Shown one piece after another: positions 1-8,300 of a stretch of DNA of 64,000 nt. The notes beneath the pieces are model-generated. The model was given only the letters and a program-made list of their open reading frames with translations, searched no databases and was not told the origin of the DNA. This DNA is from Lujinxingia vulgaris. Lineage in GTDB: Bacteria; Myxococcota_A; Bradymonadia; Bradymonadales; Bradymonadaceae. The stretch's first letter is position 1, and each line of letters begins with the position of its first letter. The stretch is from contig NZ_VOSM01000002.1 in assembly GCF_007997015.1 (NCBI RefSeq), positions 496,001-560,000 on the forward strand, given 5' to 3'. The translations under genes were made by a program, and so were the position numbers.

Positions 1-1818
1 GCGGCTGGCTTGAGCCTGGGCTCGGTGCCGGGGCTTCCTTTTGCGCTGGAGGCCCAGGAGGAGCAGGTCATCGAGGTCACCTACTCGCCGCAGGCTGGCG
101 AGGCGGCCCGGGGGCGAGTGAGGATTTTGTCGAGCGACCCGCGCTACTCGGAGGAGGCACCGCTCTATGTGGACATCACCACGCTCGGGAACTCCCCGGA
201 GATTCTGGTCGATCCACCTCTGGTACGCTTCGCGCGCGCCGGCACCGGTGCGTTTGAGGAGCGGCAGACTCGGCTTATCAACGTGGGGACTGCGCCGCTG
301 ATTATCTACGAGGCGCCCGAGTACGGCGGCGGCGAAGACTTCAGCATCGCGCTGCCGGAGCGCAGCTACCCACTGGAGCTTTTGCCCTATGACTCCGAGG
401 CGATTGAGGCGAATCCGGAGAGCTATGAGCTCGTGATCGATGTGATCTATGAGCCCACGGGCCAGGGGCAGGATACTGGCGAGATCTCGGTGGTGACCAA
501 CGATGTTCGCGACCCGGCTCCGGGGCGAGACGATCGCGGCCTGACTCGGATCGATGTGCGGGCGGATGCCGACGCGGCCTGCATTGAGGTGGACAGCCGC
601 AATCGCAACTTCGGGCAGGTGCCCATCGGCAGCTCCAGTCGCGATCAGGTCGAGGTGACCAACTGCGGCACCCAGGTTCTGCAGATTGAGAACATCGTGG
701 TGGATCAGTCCGGCAACACCTTTGAGCTGGACCTTGGGAGTTGGGATCGCAGCGGAAACGGGGCGATCGACGATCCGGTCTCGGTGGCGCCGGGGATGAG
801 TGTGACCTTTGGCGTGCGCTTCATTCCTTTTGAAGAAGGCACGGAACGCGCCGAGGTGATCATCGTCAACAACGATCCGATTCAGCCCGAGCTGGTCATT
901 GACGTTGTGGGTCGCGGAGCCGATGGCGAGTGTCCGATCGCCACCGCGCTCGGCCGTGTGCGCGGGGTCAGCGGGATGGGGCGACCCTCGCTTACGGCGA
1001 TCCCACTTCAGTACGTGATCCTCGACGGAAGCCAGAGCGAAGATCCCGACGGGCAGGTTGTGGACTATGAGTGGGAAGTGCTTCAGGGGCCTCCCGGGAC
1101 GCTGGTGCAGCTGGGACCGACGCAGGACGACCCGCTGGGCAACGACACCTCTCGACGCGAGTTTCGCCTGCTGACCGCAGGCACCTACCGCATCGGGCTC
1201 AACGTGATCGACAACGACGGCTTTCGCTCCTGTGAGGGCGCCGAGGTCGAGATTCGCGCGATCCCTGACCAGGACATCCATATTGAGCTGACCTGGACCA
1301 ACCCCAGCGATCCGGATGAGGGCGATGGGGAAGGAAGCGATGTGGACCTGCACCTGACCAAGATGGGGCCGGGGAACTGGGCGGAGGAGCCTTACAGCGT
1401 GTATTTCCAGTTTCCCAACCGCTCCCAGGAGTCGATCTGGAGCCCGGAAGATCCGAGCCTGGACATCGACGTGCGCGACGGTGCAGGTCCGGAGAACATC
1501 ACGATGCGCAACCCGGCAAACTGTGAGTGGTACGCCATTGGCGTGCATTATTACCGCCAGCTCTTCGGGACGGCGTACGCCACGGTGCGCATCTACATTC
1601 AGGGGCAGCTGCGCTACGAGTCGGTGCTTGAGCCGCTGGAGCGCACCGGGGAGTTCTGGGATGTGGCGCGCATTCACTGGGATAGCGGCCAGGCTACGAT
1701 CGTTGACGTCGACGCGCGCTATCCGGCGCTTCCCGAGGGGCAGGCCCCCGAGGTTGGAAACGCGATGGTGGAGACGGCCACCGAGCTCGGGTTGTGCAGC
1801 GCCCAGCAACTCTACTGA
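1..1818 (+). CDS. Exported choice-of-anchor-D / PKD-domain protein, 5' end missing
   Basis: The reading frame is open from the first base, so the true start and any signal peptide lie outside the window. What remains (about 600 residues) has at least two immunoglobulin-like modules of the choice-of-anchor-D / HYDIN-like type, with the repeated signatures VRFARAG..RLINVGTAPL and NFGQVPIGSS..VEVTNCGTQVL. A PKD-like module follows (ILDGSQSEDPDGQVVDYEWE), then a C-terminal region with the motif GSDVDLHL. Such proteins are surface or periplasmic adhesion/scaffold proteins in Myxococcota-like bacteria; no catalytic residues are evident. Substrate and partner are unknown. The next gene starts about 100 bp downstream on the same strand. 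Confidence 0.75.
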   Translation, partial: AAGLSLGSVPGLPFALEAQEEQVIEVTYSPQAGEAARGRVRILSSDPRYSEEAPLYVDITTLGNSPEILVDPPLVRFARAGTGAFEERQTRLINVGTAPLIIYEAPEYGGGEDFSIALPERSYPLELLPYDSEAIEANPESYELVIDVIYEPTGQGQDTGEISVVTNDVRDPAPGRDDRGLTRIDVRADADAACIEVDSRNRNFGQVPIGSSSRDQVEVTNCGTQVLQIENIVVDQSGNTFELDLGSWDRSGNGAIDDPVSVAPGMSVTFGVRFIPFEEGTERAEVIIVNNDPIQPELVIDVVGRGADGECPIATALGRVRGVSGMGRPSLTAIPLQYVILDGSQSEDPDGQVVDYEWEVLQGPPGTLVQLGPTQDDPLGNDTSRREFRLLTAGTYRIGLNVIDNDGFRSCEGAEVEIRAIPDQDIHIELTWTNPSDPDEGDGEGSDVDLHLTKMGPGNWAEEPYSVYFQFPNRSQESIWSPEDPSLDIDVRDGAGPENITMRNPANCEWYAIGVHYYRQLFGTAYATVRIYIQGQLRYESVLEPLERTGEFWDVARIHWDSGQATIVDVDARYPALPEGQAPEVGNAMVETATELGLCSAQQLY

Positions 1819-1915
1819 AATGGCAACGAGGGGGGGATTGAGGCCGGCTCGGAGCTTGCTGCACACGCCCATGGTGTGGCACGCTGCGCGACGAGAAGAC
1901 GAGCTGCCGGCGTAA

Positions 1916-4078
1916 GTGCCCAGGACGAATGGTATGCCCCTGAGTGAAACGGTCTGCCCCGAATGCGGAGAGCCGACCTGTGACGATGATAGCTGCCCGA
2001 TCTGCGATCGGGCCACCGGTGAGATGGCGGCCTTTAGTGCGCAGTTTGCGTCTCCCGGGCAAACCCTCGACATCGTTGTGGAAGGGCGACACTACGGTCG
2101 CGCGGAGCTCGAACAGGTTACCCTTGTGGTGCGGGTCGACGAGGTGCTCGAAGAGTTTGATGGGCGCCGGGTGCTCGTCGCCAGCGCGGTGAGCGCGTCG
2201 GTGGACGGGGTTGATCTGCAGGGGGATGAAGCGCTGGCCTTTGTGCACCCGACCTACCTGATTGAAGAGACCACGCGGCCACGCCCACGCCACGACTCCT
2301 GGCCGGAAGAGGTGCGCAGGCTTGTGCGCGCGCCGGTGTACGTGGAGCGCGACGGGGATCATACCCGATCGGTCTTCGTGGATAATGTGGGCGTGTCGGT
2401 GGGCGACCTGGTCGATCTGGTGCGTGGGGAGCTGGAGTACGAGCAGGTTAAGGCGATCTTCGGATCGGTCGCCGAGCTCTTTCGCAAGCTGCATCGCGCC
2501 GGCTGGGTGCACCTGGGGCTAACCCCCTGGAACGTGCGGGTGTTCGACCGGGGGAGCGAAGACGGGTTTCCGCGCCTCTTCATCTCGCAATCGCTCGGGC
2601 AGGTCTTTGACGCGCCGGAGCCCGGTGACCTCGGCCAGCAGGACACCAGCAATCCCTTCGATGATCGGGGCGCGACGGTGGTGGAACTCACTCCGCTGGC
2701 GTTTTCGGCCGAGGAGCTGGAGCGCGCTGCGGCCCTTCGCGACAAAGGGGAGAGGGCCAGCGACGATCGTGGCTTCTATGAGCCAACCTACGACTCGTCG
2801 TCGATCTCCGAGGTGATTGAGGACGAGGAGCCCGAGGTTGGTGCCGGCCCCCTTGAGATCGACTCGGTGCTCGACGGCATCGACCGGCTCTTTGAGAAGG
2901 GCAAGATCGACGACGAGATCGCGGTCACGCCCGGTTTCTCAGCGCCGGAGTTGCTGAGCGGCCTGGGAAGCAAAGACGGGGAGTCGGCGGATATCTTTGC
3001 GCTGGGCATGCTGCTCTATTTTCTGGTCTCGGGGATGGTGCCACCGGCCTCGGTGTATACGCGTTATGCACCGGCGATTCCGGCGCGCAACTTCCGCCCG
3101 GGTTTTCCGCCGGGGCTTCAGCCCATCATCTCACGCGCGACCCGACCGCATGCGGCCGACCGCTACGACAGCGTTGAGACGATGCTCGAGGCCTTCTATG
3201 AGGCCTGCGAGGCGATTGAGGCCCGCGTGCGCTCGCGCGAATACGCGCCGCCGGTGATCCGCCTGGCGAGCGATACGCATATCGGCATCGCCAAGCGACG
3301 TCGCAACCCCACCAACCAGGACAGCGTCTTCTCGGCATCTTCGGAAGACGGACGTTTTGCGCTGATCGTGGTCGCCGACGGCGTCTCCACAGCGAGTTAT
3401 GGCTCGGGGGATCTGGCAAGCCGGGCGTTGGCTGAAGAAGCCGCGCGGGTGTGGGAAGATGCGTTGCCGACCTACCTTCTGGAGAGTCAGGTCGATGAGA
3501 CGCGCATCATTCATCAGATCCTGGGGAGGGCGAACCATCGCATCGTCGACCACGTCAACCGCACCTACTCGCCATTTCGGGGAAGTCCGCACGAGGTGAT
3601 GGGCTCCACGGCCCTGGTCGCGGTGGTGCTTGATGGGGTGGTGACGCTGGCGGCGCTGGGCGATAGCCGCGTGTATTTGCAGCGGGGCGCGGGTCTTGAG
3701 CAGATGACCGTCGACCACAACCTCTGGACGCTCTCGATCAAAGAAGGCGTCGCCGCCGACACCGCGCTGGCGATGCCGCATGGCGAGGCGCTGGCGCGCT
3801 GCATGGGCACCTTCGTGATCGAGGAGGCGAAGCTCGTTGCGGTTGATCCGCAGCCGGACCTCTTCCGCTTCCGCGTGATCGAGGGCGACTCGATGCTGCT
3901 CACTACCGACGGCCTTACGGACTTCGGCGGGGCCAACCTGCTCGCTGCCGAAGATAACATCCTGGCGATCATGCTCGCCGAGCCGGATCCGGCGCTGGCG
4001 TGTCTGGAGTTGATTCTGCTCGCGAACCGCGGCGGTGGCGGCGACAACATCGGGCTTTCGATCGCGCGCTTCTATTAA
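1916..4078 (+). CDS. Degenerate protein kinase-like domain fused to PP2C-type phosphatase
   Basis: The N-terminus holds a zinc-ribbon-like CPECGEPTCDDDSCPIC. Residues ~90-430 resemble a Ser/Thr kinase fold: HLGLTPWNVRVFD lies where the HRDxxxxN catalytic loop belongs, and an APE-like SAPELL plus DIFALGMLLYFLVSG follow. The HRD aspartate and a clear VAIK lysine are missing, so this half is probably a pseudokinase. Residues ~452-720 are a PP2C/SpoIIE-like phosphatase with NPTNQDS, VVADGVS, LGDSRVYL, LLTTDGLTD and the final GGGGDNIG, which supply the metal-binding aspartates. The likely job is dephosphorylating Ser/Thr-phosphorylated proteins under control of the kinase-like half. The GTG start could instead be the in-frame ATG at 1934. 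A strong terminator follows. Confidence 0.8.
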   Translation: MPRTNGMPLSETVCPECGEPTCDDDSCPICDRATGEMAAFSAQFASPGQTLDIVVEGRHYGRAELEQVTLVVRVDEVLEEFDGRRVLVASAVSASVDGVDLQGDEALAFVHPTYLIEETTRPRPRHDSWPEEVRRLVRAPVYVERDGDHTRSVFVDNVGVSVGDLVDLVRGELEYEQVKAIFGSVAELFRKLHRAGWVHLGLTPWNVRVFDRGSEDGFPRLFISQSLGQVFDAPEPGDLGQQDTSNPFDDRGATVVELTPLAFSAEELERAAALRDKGERASDDRGFYEPTYDSSSISEVIEDEEPEVGAGPLEIDSVLDGIDRLFEKGKIDDEIAVTPGFSAPELLSGLGSKDGESADIFALGMLLYFLVSGMVPPASVYTRYAPAIPARNFRPGFPPGLQPIISRATRPHAADRYDSVETMLEAFYEACEAIEARVRSREYAPPVIRLASDTHIGIAKRRRNPTNQDSVFSASSEDGRFALIVVADGVSTASYGSGDLASRALAEEAARVWEDALPTYLLESQVDETRIIHQILGRANHRIVDHVNRTYSPFRGSPHEVMGSTALVAVVLDGVVTLAALGDSRVYLQRGAGLEQMTVDHNLWTLSIKEGVAADTALAMPHGEALARCMGTFVIEEAKLVAVDPQPDLFRFRVIEGDSMLLTTDGLTDFGGANLLAAEDNILAIMLAEPDPALACLELILLANRGGGGDNIGLSIARFY

Positions 4079-4122
4079 GCAGTTTAAGTCATTATGTGCC
4101 CCGTTCGGGGCATGGCGATGTC

Positions 4123-4164
4123 AAAAAAAAGCGCGCCTTCATCATCGAAGGCGCGCTTTTTTTG
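4123..4164. terminator. Bidirectional intrinsic terminator
   Basis: A perfect GCGCGCCTTC / GAAGGCGCGC stem with a 6-nt ATCATC loop is flanked by an A-run on the left and a T-run on the right. It can stop both the kinase-PP2C gene and the convergent SDR operon. Confidence 0.9.
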
Positions 4165-4194
4165 TCGCTGTGCCGCAGAAGGTAGGGCGGGCGT

Positions 4195-5292
4195 TCAGCT
4201 CTCAACGCCGGCTTTGCGTCGCAGCTCCCGGGCATACTCAAGCGTCTCGGCGGGCACCCACTCGGCCGGGGGCTCCTCTCGGTGCGAGGAGGTGCCTGCA
4301 AAGTCCGGGTGATGCTCCCGGATCCACTGCACGGTGTCGCGCAATGTGAGGGTGATGGGGCGCGGGTCAAAGCCCAGCTCATCTTTGGCGCGGCTGCTGT
4401 CGATGTACCAGAAGTGACGGGCCATCTCGACGCTGGCCGCGTCGAGGTCGCCGGCCGGCGCGCCGGCTTCCTGGAGCGCGCTCAGCAACTTGCCCCCGAG
4501 CTTCGCGAGCGGGCCGGGCACCGGGAGGCGAGGGGCGCTCAGCCCGGTGATGTCGGCCAGATGATCGAAAAAGGCCGCCAGCGTGAGGTTGCCCGCGCCC
4601 AGCAGGTAGCTTGAGCCGGGCTCGGCGCGCTCCATCGCCGCGATGAAGGCCGCGGCCGTGTCGCGCACGTCCACCACCGAGAGCCCGCCGGGCATCACTC
4701 CGGGAACTTTTCGCTTCATGAAGAGCACGACGTCACCGGTGGAGCTCTCGCGCCAGTCGCCGGGGCCCAGCAGCAGGGTGGGGCGCATCAGCACCACGGG
4801 CAGGTCGTGGCGCTTCTGGTAATCCACGCATACCCGCTCCTGGTAGATCTTGGAGAGGTAGTAGGGCCAGTCGCGGACCACAGATTCGGTGTAGGGGCTG
4901 GTATCATCGGCCACAAACGAGGCGTCGCGGCTCACTCCGACAGTGCCGCTGGTCGAGGCCACAACGACTTTCTCGATGTCGGTGTCGCTGGCCAGGAGCG
5001 CATCAAAAAGCCGGCGGGTGCCCTCGACGTGCAGGGCGTACATGCGGTGGGCCTGGGTGCGGTCGCGCTCCACAAGCCCTGCCAGGTGGTAGACCCGGGT
5101 TACACCTCGGACCGCCTCTTTGAGGGCGTCGGCGTCGTCGAGGCTGCCTTCTACCTGCGCCACGCCCAGCGCTTCGAGCTCGGCGTTGTGGCGTCGTGTG
5201 AGCACGCGAAGGTCCGTCTGGCCTGCGGCCAGAAGCTGGTCGATGAGGTGTCGGCCCAGAAAGCCGGTTCCGCCGGTGATGAGTGTGGTCAT
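4195..5292 (-). CDS. NAD(P)-dependent epimerase/dehydratase (extended SDR)
   Basis: The N-terminal Rossmann motif TLITGGTGFLG binds NAD(P). STSGTVG and the YYLSK active-site YxxxK place it in the extended short-chain dehydrogenase family (dihydroflavonol reductase / 3-beta-HSD-like). It would reduce or oxidise a hydroxyl/keto group of a lipid- or sugar-type substrate in the cytoplasm; the substrate cannot be read from sequence. The start is placed at the methionine just before TLITGG, because the ten residues upstream look like leader sequence; an ATG at 5322 is the alternative. It is the last gene of a four-gene minus-strand run with the large lipid enzyme, the LarA-like protein and the HAD phosphatase, which suggests a lipid-modifying role. 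Confidence 0.8.
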   Translation of the reverse strand: MTTLITGGTGFLGRHLIDQLLAAGQTDLRVLTRRHNAELEALGVAQVEGSLDDADALKEAVRGVTRVYHLAGLVERDRTQAHRMYALHVEGTRRLFDALLASDTDIEKVVVASTSGTVGVSRDASFVADDTSPYTESVVRDWPYYLSKIYQERVCVDYQKRHDLPVVLMRPTLLLGPGDWRESSTGDVVLFMKRKVPGVMPGGLSVVDVRDTAAAFIAAMERAEPGSSYLLGAGNLTLAAFFDHLADITGLSAPRLPVPGPLAKLGGKLLSALQEAGAPAGDLDAASVEMARHFWYIDSSRAKDELGFDPRPITLTLRDTVQWIREHHPDFAGTSSHREEPPAEWVPAETLEYARELRRKAGVES

Positions 5293-5331
5293 ATTGGGCT
5301 CTATCATGTTGATTTTATTCATAAATCAAGA

Positions 5332-5360
5332 AGGCGCGGCCGCAGGTGGCGGCCGCGCCT
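5332..5360 (-). terminator. GC-rich hairpin after the multidomain lipid enzyme
   Basis: A 12-bp perfect stem (AGGCGCGGCCGC with its complement, 5-nt loop) lies just past the stop of the large enzyme gene. The T-tract on the minus side is broken, so termination may be partial and allow read-through into the SDR gene. Confidence 0.5.
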
Positions 5361-5382
5361 CGATGCGACGGCGTCGCCCGAA

Positions 5383-8300
5383 TCAGAGGCGGAAGACCGC
5401 CGAGAAGCGCATCAGAAGATCGGGATCGTTGGTCTTAATGACCCCGTTCATGAACTCCTCCATCGAGGGGACGTAGCTCTCCTGGACGATCTTGCGGAAG
5501 ATCTCCGGGGAGGTTTTGACCACGCAGTCCGCGTGCCCCGAGGGTTTGGTGTTCTGAATGTTGCAGGTCTTCGGGTCGACGGTGATCGTCCACTTATGGG
5601 AGTCGAAGTTGCCCAGGCTAAAGTAGAAACTCACCGGGCTGTCGACCTGGTTCTCGGCGAACTTCGTGTTGAGCTCGTGGAAGATTGGCGAGAGCTGGTC
5701 GGCCTGCGCTTTGGCCTTCTCGGCGTTGCCGCCGCCGCGCGCCGCCAGGCCCAGATCGGCGACCGCGTCGTGGGCGCGCTGGCTGATGGCGTCGAAGCGC
5801 GCGGTGGGCGACTCGGCGTCGATGTTGGCGCGCAGCTCCGAGGCTTTGAGCACCGGACCGATGGTCACCTTGAGCTTGCGCGACGTGGGCGAGGGCAGCG
5901 CCTGACCCTTGGGAAGCGCGCGATGGGTGCCTTCGATCCACAGGGGCAGCACGTCGATCTGGTGGGTGTCGACCAGGTAGCCCAGGCCACGGCGAAAGGC
6001 CTGCAACTTCCCATCCCTCGAGCGCGTGCCTTCCGGGAACATCAACAACATCTCGCCGCGGCGCAGCGCCTCGGATGCGCGGCCCAGCGAGCTCTCCAGG
6101 GTGCCGGAGCGTTCCACGGGGAGCAGGTTGGTGAAGTTGCCGAAGTAGGTCTTGCGCGCGGTGTTTTTGAAGAAGTAGTCCGCCGCGGCCAGCGCGCGGA
6201 TGTCCTGCCCGAAGTCGCCCAGGGCGTACTTCACAAGGCCCATGTCCAGGTGGCTGGAGTGGTTGGCGACCACAATCACGTTGGGGTTGTGATACGGGAT
6301 GTGCGCGCGGCCGAAGACCTCCACGTCGAAGAGGCGCTCGTAGGCGTTCATCTGGCCGTTGTAGAGCAGGTCTTTGACCATGCGCTGCACCGCCGGGGGC
6401 ACATCGTAGGAGTCGACGCGCTCAAGCACCGATTTGGGTTGGACGACCAACTCGGTGGAGCCAGAGCCGCCATCGAGCAGTTCCTGCAGCTCGCCCACGG
6501 TCTGAATGGTGGCGAGCGTCTCCGCGCTGACGTGGTGGTCGCGGGCTTCCAGGATGGAGGCCAGCTCCACGAACATCAGGCTGTCGAAGCCCAGGTCGTC
6601 GAGGAGGTGGGTGTTGTTGTGGATGCGCGCCGCGTCGTAGTCGGCGAGTTTGCCGAGGACCTTGTCGAGCCAGGTCCAGGTGGTGTCTTCGACGTCGCCG
6701 CGGTCCACCGCTTCGAGCTCGGCGGCCATGAGGCGCTCAAGGATCTTGACGACGTCTTTGCGTTTGATCTTGCGGGTGGCCGTGCGGGGGAACTCATCGT
6801 TCCAGAAGCGCAGCACCTGCACCCGGGAGTGGGAGGGCACGCGGGCGCCTTCGACGCGGATCCACTCGCGGATGGCCGACTGCATCGTGGCGATCTGCTC
6901 GGCCGTGGCGTTCTCGGGAAGATCGGGGCGCACAAGACACGCCACGCGCTCCGAGCCCTTGCCGTCGGGAAGACCGACGATGGAGAGCTCCAGGGCATCG
7001 GGGCATTTGGAGTAGATGTCTTCGAGCTCGTCCGGGTAGCAGTTTTTGCCGCCGGCGGTGACGATGACTTCTTTCTCGCGACCGACAATGGTGAGGTTGC
7101 CGCGCTTGTCGAACTTGCCGAGGTCGCCGGTGTGCAGCCAGCCCTCCTGCAGGGCGGCGGCGGTCTCTTCGTCGCGTCCCAGGTAGCCGCGCATGACGTT
7201 GGGACCGCGGGCGATGACTTCGCCAACGCCTTCGTCGTTGGGGTCTTTGATGTCGACCTCAATGCCTTCGAGCGCGCGTCCGACGGTGCCGGGCGCAAGG
7301 CCCCGCTCGGGGCTGTTGACGGTGAGTACCGGTGCGGCTTCGGTGAGGCCGTAGCCTTCGTAGAGGCTAAAGCCCAGGCCGTAGAAGGTCTCCAGGATGT
7401 TGACCGGGAGCGCGGCCGCGCCGCTGATCATGTAGCGCAGGCGTCCGCCGAAGGCCGAGTGCACCGGGGCAAAGAAGGTCGAGCCGAGGTTGATACCCCA
7501 CTTCTCGCGCAGGGTGGTGTTGGCCTTGAGCATCGACTCGAGCGCAAAGCGCAGGGCCGGCGGGGCGTCGCTGATGCGCTGGTCGATGCGGCGGTGAAGA
7601 AGTTGCCAGAGGGCGGGCACGCCGATGAGCGCGGTGATGCGGTTATGCGTCATCGCCGTGGTGAGCTCGTCGGCGTTGACTTCCTCCAGGTAGGTGATGG
7701 AGGCGCCGCGCGAGAGGGGCATCAAAAAGCCGCAGGCAAACTCAAAGGTGTGGTGCAGGGGCAGCACGCTCAAGAAGCCGTCGCGCTCGGTGATCTGGAA
7801 GGTCTTCTGCAGGCTGTTGAGCAGGTGCGCGAAGTTCTGGTGGGTGAGCATCACACCCTTGGGAGCTCCGGTTGTACCTGAGGTGAAGATCAGGCTCGCG
7901 AGCGGCTGGCCGTCCTCCTCGGCACGCATCAGCTCGGCCAGGAGCGGGTCGTCGCCCTCGGCCGGCAGGAGCTCGACGGAGGCGGTGTCGCTGGACGCGG
8001 CGTTTGCGGCGTCGCTGAGCTGCGCCTCGTCGGGGAGCCCCAGGCTGAAGATCTGCGCGAAGGTCAGCGTGCGCGCGGGGATGCTGTTGGCCAACAAGGT
8101 CTCTCGGAGCTCGGCGCCCAGGCGCTCATCGACGGCCTGGCTGAGCACAATCGCCCGCGCCCTCGCGGAGCGCGCGATGTTGATGATCTGCTCGGTGGTG
8201 CTCGCCGAGTCTACCGGCACGGCGATGCCGCCGGTCTTCAGGATGCCAAAGTAGGTCATGCCCCACTGCGGGCGGTTCTCCGAGATGAGCAGGCAGGTGT

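Noticed and set aside
4807-7881. 1024-codon open frame antisense to the multidomain lipid enzyme
   Set aside because: The opposite strand encodes clear domains with conserved motifs; this frame is a GC-rich mirror (long runs of Val/Gly/His/Ala) with no domain.
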